From assembly GCA_024516035.1 (NCBI GenBank), contig CM044961.1, positions 32,039,051 to 32,103,050 of the forward strand: 64,000 nucleotides of DNA. The letters are read 5' to 3'. The position numbers and the translations under genes are program-made. Under the pieces are notes generated by a model. The model ran no database searches. It was not told the DNA's origin and worked only from the letters and a program-made list of their open reading frames with translations. Below, in pieces: positions 59,501 through 64,000 of this stretch; within the stretch, counting starts at the first letter, position 1; every line of letters begins with the position of its first letter. The stretch is from Bactericera cockerelli. Lineage: Eukaryota > Arthropoda > Insecta > Hemiptera > Triozidae.

Positions 59501-60651
59501 AAAATCTATAAATTTCCTTATTGAATATTAGTTAAATAATAAATTTAAAAATACATTTTATAAATCATATCGGTTATCATGTAAAAAATAAGTATCACAT
59601 GTCATAATTACTAGACATTTGGCTTAAAATAAACCTAAGGAAAGAAAACGAAATGTAGATATAAGAAGAATAAAGTAGAAATTGAGAGATATAAGAAAAA
59701 TATGAGAGTTTAATTGCTCTGAGGTTTAGTAAGAAAATAAATTGTAAAATAATGACCTACAACTTAAAACTAAAGGTATAAATAATATTTCTTTTATAAC
59801 AGGTAAAATACATCTCTTATAATAGGTAACATTAAGTAATATTGTAACGTACATATTTTTTCTCATGTCTGTCCCTATTGGTATTGGTATAAGTAGGGCT
59901 GTCGGCTACGAAAGCTCTTTTTCGCTGCGACCTTAGATAGATCTTTTGTGACATGCCCTTGTAACTCTAACAGAGATCAAAGCTATTAATGTAGCTTAAG
60001 ATTCTTTTAGGACTGATTTCAGTATTTTCTTTAGGAGTTAGAATCAGCCTTGAGAAGTGTTTCAGTCGAGTGTGAGAGGCTGCTCCACATTCACAGAAAA
60101 TGTGATTTGCTATCTCTGGGGTTTCTTTACAGAGACGGCATTTTGCGTCTTCAGCAATGCCCATCTTGTTTAGATGGTAGTTGAGACTACAATGGCCTGT
60201 TAGACAGAAACGCTCTGTCTGAGCAAAGAGAAATTAAGGATCCTTAATTTCTCTTGTCTGTTCCTATAGCTCAGTGGTCAAGCCGTCTCCTCGGTCAGAT
60301 AATCCAGAGATCGCGGGTTCGAAACCCTGATTATACGATTTTGACGACATGATAATACGTCTTGGACTTACTGATTGAAAAATGAGACTCATTAGCCCTA
60401 ATCGGGCCGTATAAGTAAGGCGAGCTATTGTTATTATTTCAGGTAGCAAGAAGACAACTCTGAAGACTGACATCCACAACAAGACTGCACCAAAGACAGA
60501 GAATAAAAAGAAGTCTGTGCCGAGCACAGAACTATTGAAGAAATCTGTGGCCAGCACAGACATAATAAAGAAATCTGTGTCGAAAACAGAGATCAATCTG
60601 CCCCCTGTGTCTTTGAGCAAAGAATTTGAAGAGAATGCGGATTGGGACTAA
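44600..60651 (+). CDS. PARN: PARN-family 3'-5' exoribonuclease (14 coding exons, 633 aa)
   Basis: It encodes a DEDD 3'-5' exonuclease that trims poly(A) and other RNA 3' ends. Coding exons: 44600-44618, 46101-46314, 46546-46688, 47332-47476, 47758-47939, 49550-49658, 51290-51406, 52070-52188, 52517-52594, 53132-53398, 56451-56564, 57435-57555, 59078-59142, 60443-60651. Phases agree throughout; 1902 nt, 633 aa plus stop (human PARN 639). Catalytic residues are D28 and E30 (TIDGEF, same numbers as human), D281 (VGHNMFLD), H366 and D371 (CHEAGYDAYITG). An R3H-like segment (AFVRKLIYQEINAKFPDEK) and an RRM-like region (KLFLMRLADYPYVNLEG...INISWINDASAFIAL) are visible. Exon 1 has 19 coding bases; MEVTKKNF matches human MEIIRSNF. 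Intron 3 has a GC donor. The tail ends EFEENADWD. The paralogue PNLDC1 is an alternative because of a possible membrane tail (59248-59321). Confidence 0.9.
44788..44925 (+). repeat. tRNA-derived SINE, family C (PARN intron 1)
   Basis: caacctcagtagcttgattg, ggtggcggacgtgtaattgg, ttggttcaagttg B-box region and a ttgattagttgtgatatcac body. Confidence 0.7.
45456..45650 (+). repeat. tRNA-derived SINE, family A, variant head (PARN intron 1)
   Basis: tgtcctggtagctcagtggt, gcgggttcaaaacccagcca then the common body tgacaagttatcctctcact and a tail. The anticodon-arm region differs from the other family-A copies, so it may come from a different source copy. Confidence 0.8.
46890..47090 (-). repeat. Worn tRNA-derived SINE, family B (PARN intron 3)
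   Basis: aataataatactctttattg, gtttaatgctcaaagcaatt and actgcctgagtaatcagact on the plus strand correspond to the inverted family-B body and head with many changes. Confidence 0.6.
47148..47290 (+). repeat. tRNA-derived SINE, family C, adjacent to PARN exon 4
   Basis: gacctcagtagattgattga, ggaggtcggtggttcaagaa and ttgagtagttgtgatatcac; it ends about 40 bases before exon 4. Confidence 0.75.
48820..49035 (+). repeat. SINE with an intact tRNA-Gly-like head
   Basis: gcgcgtttagctcagtagag gives an A box, a cgcttGCCatgcg arm has a GCC triplet in anticodon position, and cccgggttcgatccccgggt is a perfect T-arm. The acceptor ends do not pair well and the sequence continues into a body shared with 5470-5760, so I call it a SINE and not a tRNA gene. 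Confidence 0.65.
49036..49535. repeat. 119-bp tandem repeat in PARN intron 5, interrupted by a MITE
   Basis: Three copies (from about 49041, 49168 and 49288) of agcctgtgaaacactgatct ... gaaggggttttatattctg, plus a fourth that is broken at 49364 by a family-G MITE and resumes at about 49486. Confidence 0.85.
49364..49485. mobile_element. MITE family G, copy 4, inverted, inside the tandem repeat
   Basis: ggggcgaaattaatagac at one end and aaacgtctat at the other, with the reverse of the family core (cggttttccctatcttacac, agaggtatta). It splits a unit of the 119-bp repeat, so it post-dates that expansion. Confidence 0.8.
49616..49961 (+). repeat. Splice-donor minisatellite from PARN exon 6
   Basis: The last 36 or so bases of exon 6 (ttctccagtgtcatatctct ... 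aagcataacag) plus the donor gtatt form a 43-bp unit, repeated exactly seven times from 49659 to 49959. The array ends in gtaaaa. Eight potential 5' splice sites result, seven reading cag|gtattt. The exon copy differs from the array at one base (ctcC versus ctgC). A TAA occurs in frame within the first intronic unit, so only the first donor preserves the protein. Confidence 0.95.
50750..51289 (+). repeat. Splice-acceptor minisatellite before PARN exon 7
   Basis: About ten tandem copies of a roughly 50-57-base unit, tatcaaccaccaattcatga..ttattttattaattattctgttcaacag. The final ttcaacag is the true exon 7 acceptor. Each unit ends in the same ttcaacag|tat, so about ten equivalent 3' splice sites precede the real one. 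A taat-rich stretch 17-25 bases upstream in each unit could be a branch site. Confidence 0.92.
51512..51630 (+). repeat. tRNA-derived SINE, family B, 3'-truncated
   Basis: gcactggcagtcaagtggtt, cgctagtctggtaatccagg and ggttcgaatcccaaccggtg; the body stops soon after gagtttgtgac. The 51430-51500 sequence before it (gtaggaataaaccagaaact, aggtcccaccaaatcctcag) also precedes the copy at 63499. Confidence 0.8.
52234..52420 (+). repeat. Family B SINE head fused to a family C SINE
   Basis: 52234-52311 is the tRNA-like head of family B up to ggttcgaatt. It is cut inside the B box and followed directly at 52312 by a family C copy (aaccaacctcagtagcttga, gaggtcggtggttcaagtct). One SINE inserted into the B box of the other. 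Confidence 0.8.
52600..53065. repeat. Two tandem 220-bp copies of a retroelement-like 3' end
   Basis: 52627-52845 and 52847-53065 both run from gctgtcgcccgctttgcgg to gacatttatatattaaga and contain gatgatcagtcagtga. Such 'gatgatcagtcagtga...atatatta' ends are, from general knowledge, common for RTE-like elements in insects. A family E SINE head fragment (agtcaccgtggcagagtgag) lies just before. The array fills intron 9 of PARN. Confidence 0.75.
53437..53656 (+). repeat. tRNA-derived SINE, family B, full-length
   Basis: It begins 39 bases after PARN exon 10. A complete head (gcactggtagtcaagtggtt, ggttcgaatcccacccagtg), body and TTATTATTATT tail make it the best consensus-like copy in the window. 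Confidence 0.88.
53706..54250. repeat. Cluster of SINE fragments in PARN intron 10
   Basis: A minus family B tail at 53706-53790, a repeat-H-like stretch (cccaactcaggctggatgag) at about 53838-53930, a plus family B copy at 53936-54128 and a plus family E body at 54129-54250 (cgggttcgaatttc, ctactcatacctcgtgagga, gcagcgaccggtggcg) follow each other without unique DNA. Confidence 0.75.
54843..54935 (+). repeat. tRNA-like sequence (isolated SINE head or tRNA relic)
   Basis: tacggttgccgagtgttatc resembles a D-arm region, and gatccgggttcgaatcccgg a T-arm. The acceptor arm does not close, so it is not called a tRNA gene. Confidence 0.45.
55735..55862 (-). repeat. tRNA-derived SINE, family C (minus copy)
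   Basis: Reverse orientation of the family: gtgttaatcactttcgtgaa, ctgaggtcttgaaccaccga and aactaccgaggtcagtg. Confidence 0.75.
56085..56235 (+). repeat. tRNA-derived SINE, family C, full-length
   Basis: accgacctcagtagcttgat, cggcggacttgtaacctgga, ggtcgctggttcaagtcgca and the body gagtagttgtgatatcacga; the most complete family C copy. Confidence 0.8.
56501..57200 (+). repeat. Duplicated 3' half and donor of PARN exon 11
   Basis: The last 64 bases of exon 11 plus its gtgagtagtt donor (56501-56574) recur at 56851-56924 with an intact gtgagt. A third copy at 57010-57066 has lost the donor, and a short fourth lies near 57171-57200. Between exon copies the first ~85 intronic bases are also copied (ttgaaattatagctttt, atatctcttcatag). 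The first unit is split by a family D SINE (56668-56835). Confidence 0.88.
56668..56835 (-). repeat. tRNA-derived SINE, family D (minus copy)
   Basis: ccggccgggattcgaacccg is the B-box complement, ccaatgctcttaaccactga the A-box side, and ttccgtttccggaatggcat-type body (in reverse) matches 62653-62760. Confidence 0.8.
57764..57955 (-). repeat. tRNA-derived SINE, family B (minus copy)
   Basis: aataataattctctttagtg, ctaaccctcagagtctta, gaattcgaacctatggatcc and cttgactaccaatgcac, a complete inverted copy with moderate divergence, in PARN intron 12. Confidence 0.8.
59078..59324 (+). CDS. PARN: PARN exon 13 with read-through alternative C-terminus
   Basis: If the gtaacc donor at 59143 is ignored, the reading frame of exon 13 stays open to a TGA at 59322-59324. 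The added residues are three copies of a ten-residue repeat (NGNLGNANIH and variants, from a 30-bp DNA repeat) and then a run of about 25 hydrophobic residues (59248-59321; VPIIVILPTIF...LLSLIL) that ends at the stop. This would be a C-terminal membrane anchor, giving a 624-aa isoform. AATAAA at 59538-59543 could end such an mRNA. The open frame is seen; its use as a last exon is inference, with PNLDC1's C-terminal membrane segment as the family precedent. Confidence 0.45.
59143..59250 (+). repeat. 30-bp in-frame minisatellite after the PARN exon 13 donor
   Basis: Units of ggtaaccttggcaacgcgaa plus tattcacaac repeat three to four times. Each restores an aac(a)g|gtaac possible donor, with one unit changed to gttacc. 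The unit length is a multiple of three, so the frame is kept. Confidence 0.85.
59850..60225 (-). mobile_element. Non-LTR retrotransposon C-terminal fragment with zinc knuckle
   Basis: The minus strand encodes ERFCLTGHCSLNYHLNKMGI, then AEDAKCRLCKETPEIANHIF and CECGA. The CRLC..H..CEC arrangement (CX2C...HX3C) is the zinc-knuckle/RNase H end found in I/R1-like non-LTR elements. RT and endonuclease are absent and the rest appears to be 3'UTR. It lies antisense in the last PARN intron. Confidence 0.75.
60226..60255. repeat. 30-bp perfect palindrome
   Basis: 60226-60240 and 60241-60255 are exact reverse complements without spacer, located at the junction of the non-LTR fragment and the SINE. Confidence 0.9.
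60257..60440 (+). repeat. tRNA-derived SINE, family A, abutting the last PARN acceptor
   Basis: tctgttcctatagctcagtg, gcgggttcgaaaccctgatt, a diverged body and tail gtataagtaaggcgagctat then tgttattattt, directly followed by cag and the exon. The SINE tail therefore supplies the pyrimidine-rich part of the 3' splice site. Confidence 0.75.
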
Positions 60652-61330
60652 ATTGTATTATGAACATTTCTTCTCATTTCATCATCTCTTTGTCTAATTA
60701 TTTCATTTCATTCGATCATCATTTCATCACCTCTGTCCCTCATTCATCTCATCTAATCATTTCTTCATTTCACCATTTTTTTTACCTCATTAGTCCTTCT
60801 AAATACCCCATCTCCTTCATTTTCCCCCAAGTTTTCATCCTCTCTTCCCTTCATTTATCTCACTTCACCCTCCCCCCTTCATTTATCTCACTTCACCCTC
60901 CCCCCTTCATTTATCTCACTTCACCCTCCCCCCTTCATTTATCTCACTTCACCCTCTCCCCCTTCATTTATCTCACTCCACCCTCCCCCCTTCATTTATC
61001 TCACTTCACTCTATCCTTCTTATTTCCCCTCTTATTTCACAATCTCTCACCTTTTCCAATTTTCTCGTCTTCTCTCTTCTCAAAGTCCCGATCAACTTTT
61101 TCCCTTATTCATATCATTTCATCTTTTTTTTTTTCATTTCACGATTTCTCTCCTCTTCTAATTTTCTCGCCCTCTCTCCTAAATTCCTTATTTCATCAAC
61201 TATTTCCCACATGTAATTTCATAAATTCCTCCTCTCATTATTTCCCCTCCTTTCGCTATCTCTCACTTTTCCCCTCTCTTCTAAATTTCGCATGTAAATA
61301 TATCATGTATAATAAACTTGTATATATACC
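60652..61330 (+). other. PARN 3'UTR with CT-rich tandem repeat
   Basis: A pyrimidine-rich 3'UTR. 60846-61012 consists of about six copies of a 26-29-base unit cttcatttatctcacttcac plus cctccccc. AATAAA at 61311-61316 is a good candidate polyadenylation signal, followed by a T/G-rich stretch. The 234-aa frame here is low complexity. Confidence 0.7.
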
Positions 61331-62484
61331 TATACTATTAACTTAGTAAGTACAAAAATAGGGCCACAATAAATGAAGAGCGCTGATGCGTATAAATATT
61401 TTAAACAAACGAATATTACTTGGTAAAGTTTTCTACAACTGAGTGTTTTTTATTTGTTCCTAGAGTCAAGAAATCAGTTGGTAAAAAAAATAAAATTACA
61501 ACTTCTTGTCACTTTCGGCCCCATCCAGGCTGGGTGACGTGAATGAGATTAGCTCATGGAATAATAATTAAATGAAGACGTCATAACTTATATCTCATGG
61601 GTAATGAATCTGTCCCCTAACAGAACTATCCAATATGGCTACCGTTAGTACCTCCAAAAGCATGTAAGAAGAAATACATCGATAATTATGGCAGTGTATT
61701 TCTTCACAATATTTCCGATTTCTAATGAATTTTCTCGGAAGTAAAATGAATTTGTTACTGTTGAGATTTCCTCTGTGTTAAAACTAACAAAGATGGCCGA
61801 TTTTTAGGGGACAGCTTCGAGGCATTATGAAATCTCCATTATTATTATTTTACACTTTATTTAATAAGGACATTATTATATAAAAACAGTTCATTAGAAA
61901 AAATAAAATTCAGTTGAATTTTATTTTTTGTGTTTGGAATTTCGTGTCCTCACTAACCACCGTCTTGTAGAATAGAGTTGACCACATTTGGGATTTCCAA
62001 GGGCATTGCCTAAGGTGGTCGAAAAGTGACTTTCGCCTCAAAATGTTCCCGGGAATGCCGCTTTGAAACCCCGGATATGAATCAACTTGGATTTGAGTAG
62101 GATCTGAGTCGGTTTGGATTTAAATCTACTTGGATCTGAGTCTTATTGGATATAGATCAACTTGGATTTGAGTAGGATCTGATCGACTCAAATCGCATAT
62201 AAATCAACTTGGATTTGAGTCATATTGGATAGAGATCAACTTGGATTTCGGATATCTTGGATACGAGTCAACTTAGATAGCTATGCGACAAGTTGTGTTG
62301 CAGGTGTTCTTATTCTGAGTCCAACTGTTATAAAGGGCTCGAGTCCTCTTGGATTTCATTCATCTAAGATCAGCCCCTCAGATGCCTCTGTGTCTCCTGA
62401 ATATCTGAAAACAGAAGCAGACGAAAAGGAGGAGAGAAATCTGTTTTCTATCATTCTAAAAGCACACCTAAGAATCTAAAGTTG

Positions 62485-62760
62485 TACCGTGGCTCAGTGG
62501 TTAACACTTAGACGACCGGGTGTACCACCGGTGGTACACGCACGTTCATACGGAATGGACCGGGTGTACCACCGGTGGTACACAATGTCGGAGAGCCGTA
62601 TTATCCGGTCCCACAAGAGAATTCACGAAAAACCATGCCGGTCGTCTAAGTGTTAAGAGCATTGGTTACTAACCCGGAGGTTGCGGGTTTGAATCCCGTT
62701 GGAGCGAAAATTTCTGACCGAAATTTTCCGTTTCCGGAATGGCATGGTTGTAAAGTAGTT
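62485..62760 (+). repeat. tRNA-derived SINE, family D, split by a MITE
   Basis: gttgtaccgtggctcagtgg (62481-62500) carries the A box. The copy resumes at 62653 with ttaagagcattggttactaa, gcgggtttgaatcccgttgg and the body ttccgtttccggaatggcat. The intervening 148 bp are the TTAA-flanked insertion. Confidence 0.85.
62505..62652. mobile_element. TTAA-flanked piggyBac-like MITE with CCACCGGTGG palindromes
   Basis: TTAA at 62501-62504 and 62653-62656. The ends CACTTAGACGACCGG and CCGGTCGTCTAAGTG are exact inverse complements. Inside, the 18-bp perfect palindrome TGTACCACCGGTGGTACA occurs twice. There is no coding capacity. It sits in the tRNA-like head of a SINE, which dates it as younger than that SINE. 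Confidence 0.85.
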
Positions 62761-62835
62761 GGGATGAATAGAATTCCTTTTTTGTTGTTGTTGTCAACAG
62801 TTTGGCTACAGCTTGGTGTGTGATGGTCTCCAACC

Positions 62836-62871
62836 AACTTAAGTGGAAAAGTTTCTTTTTCCACTTAAGTT
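62836..62871. repeat. Foldback, 15-bp arms, 6-base spacer
   Basis: 62836-62850 and 62857-62871 are exact reverse complements (aacttaagtggaaaa and its complement). Confidence 0.85.
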
Positions 62872-62984
62872 CTTTTTATTTATTTTCAAGCCATTAAACC
62901 ATTGGAAAACTGCAACATAGCCTGGCTTGTTTTATTTAGCATGCATTTCTTCATAGATATTTTTTTTAGGGGGTTTAACGTCGC

Positions 62985-63200
62985 TTTCAATTGCATGGTC
63001 TTATCACGACGGGGGTGTTACCCTCTATTTGCATCAAACTCACGAATCTGCTACCCATATTAACCTCACCCAGCTTGGGTTGGGCCGGAATGCCAACATC
63101 ACGATGTCTTCACCTCGGTGGATGTTGCTTAATTCAGTGGTGCTACGTGAACCGGTGCATTCAACGCGTCATCGACGCGACACTGACTTGGTGAAAGGAT
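62985..63200 (+). repeat. Dispersed repeat H
   Basis: ttgcatggtcttatcacgac, ctacccatattaacctcacc, cagcttgggttgggccggaa and a gtgcattcaacgcgtcatcg end; best-preserved copy of the family also seen at 14920 and 30520. Confidence 0.7.
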
Positions 63201-63498
63201 TTGAAGGATTCAGTTTATACTTCCACGAAATTTCTATTAGAAATCGGAAGTATTCGTTTTTGTAAAAATTTTTTTATTATTTTTGCTCCTGAGCAACTTT
63301 ACAAGAACCGGTGCATTCAACGCGAAATGGACGCTGCGCTGGCTAAATTTCTGTTTAAAAAGGTTTCACTGGAAGATAGATGGCTTCGATCCCAGGACTG
63401 GGGACTTGACAGGCCAGTAGGAATAAACCAGAACCCAACAAGGTCCCACCAAATCCTCAGCCACAGCGGATCTCTTGGTTTAACTTTACAGAGAAGCG

Positions 63499-63717
63499 TG
63501 CACTGGTGGTCAAGTGGTTAACGCGCTAGTCTGGTAATCCAGGTAGCATATAGGGATTCGTTGGTTCGAATCCCACTCAGTACATGAATACTTTCTCATT
63601 AATTTGAGTTTGACCACATAATAATAGGACCCTGAAGGTTAGGGGGTAGAAAATGCTTTGAGCATTAACCTCGCCTGGTGGTTACCTTCCGCTATAGAGT
63701 GCTATTATTATTATCAG
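63499..63717 (+). repeat. tRNA-derived SINE, family B, full-length
   Basis: gtgcactggtggtcaagtgg, ctggtaatccaggtagcata, ggttcgaatcccactcagta, body and TTATTATTAT tail. Confidence 0.85.
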
Positions 63718-63933
63718 CAATTTTTCGAATTTTCAATATCGTAAACTTACAACGTGAAGAATGACTGTGAAAAATGTAGCATTTTTTTCTTATAACATTT
63801 TTTTTTTTAATCTTAATTTTACTTTTAACAACTTTCAAATATCAATACTACCTGCCCCATCTTCACATTCAACACCCCGCGCTTTCTTCCTCATTACCTT
63901 CACCAACTGTTAGCAATACTTTTTAATAAATTA

Positions 63934-64000
63934 CAGTAGAAATCGGTTATAACGACACCGGTTATAACGAATAATCGGCTATAACGAACAAAATCTTTGG
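63934..64000. mobile_element. Pogo/Tc1-like terminal repeat, truncated by the window end
   Basis: TA then CAGTAGAAATCGGTTATAAC, followed by two more ggttataacga/ggctataacga repeats. CAGT..AA.TCG.TATAACGA ends after a TA are characteristic of pogo/Tigger-like transposons (general knowledge). The rest is outside the window. Confidence 0.5.

Larger units (their letters stand above)
61331..64000. other. Intergenic repeats downstream of PARN
   Basis: 61,400-62,050 shows little. 62,075-62,285 is a degenerate repeat of atcaacttggatttgagt. 62,302-62,479 has an open frame of ordinary composition that I do not recognise. After it come a family D SINE with a nested MITE, repeat H, a 40-bp hairpin repeat, a family B SINE and a transposon end. 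Confidence 0.6.

Noticed and set aside
62225..62479. An 84-aa frame downstream of PARN
   Set aside because: It begins in a degenerate tandem repeat and I recognise no family; kept only as a remark in the regional entry.

Overview
This is a eukaryotic nuclear window with all the marks of an insect: AT-rich introns, GT-AG splicing, an insect-type alpha-spectrin and abundant tRNA-derived SINEs. A repeat-rich hemipteran is my best guess, held weakly. There is no operon structure, CRISPR array or prokaryotic content.

Layout. 1-13,624 holds only repeats: tRNA-SINE copies, 3' ends of non-LTR elements, long CT/GA tracts, a (CTATA)n array and a poly-C tract. 13,625-24,114 (+) is EIF2B1 (eIF2B alpha), 8 coding exons, 306 aa. 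24,634-25,332 (-) is intronless LIPT2, convergent with EIF2B1. 25,333-33,164 contains a 1.87-kb mariner-type foldback element, SINEs and featureless AT-rich DNA. 33,170-40,412 (+) is alpha-spectrin, one intronless 7.2-kb coding exon behind a 5'UTR splice acceptor, with four single-base indels. 40,413-44,599 holds its 3'UTR, SINEs, a hAT-like end and a U6 snRNA locus on the minus strand. 44,600-60,651 (+) is a PARN-family poly(A)/RNA 3'-exonuclease gene with 14 coding exons and two possible C-termini. 61,330-64,000 is repeats again, ending in a pogo-like terminal repeat.

The genes are unrelated housekeeping functions: translation-initiation control, lipoylation, membrane skeleton and RNA 3'-end trimming. 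They do not form a system.

The most unusual signal is a recurring mutation pattern at splice junctions. In EIF2B1 exon 6, the last 24 exonic bases plus the start of the 5' splice site are expanded into about 25 tandem 28-30-bp units, giving about 26 gtgaga donors. In PARN exon 6, the exon end plus donor recurs seven times as an exact 43-bp unit, and the far end of the same intron carries about ten tandem copies of its 3' splice site. PARN exon 11's end plus donor is duplicated in about 155-bp units. Around PARN exon 13, a 30-bp unit repeats a gtaac donor in frame. A copy of the EIF2B1 exon 1 donor region also lies downstream of itself. Together these look like splice-boundary minisatellites. 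The second notable point is that PARN exon 13 can either splice to a PARN-like soluble tail or read through into a hydrophobic tail like the membrane anchor of the PARN paralogue PNLDC1. Several transposons are well enough preserved to date by target-site duplications: one hAT, two TTAA-flanked MITEs and one TA-flanked foldback.
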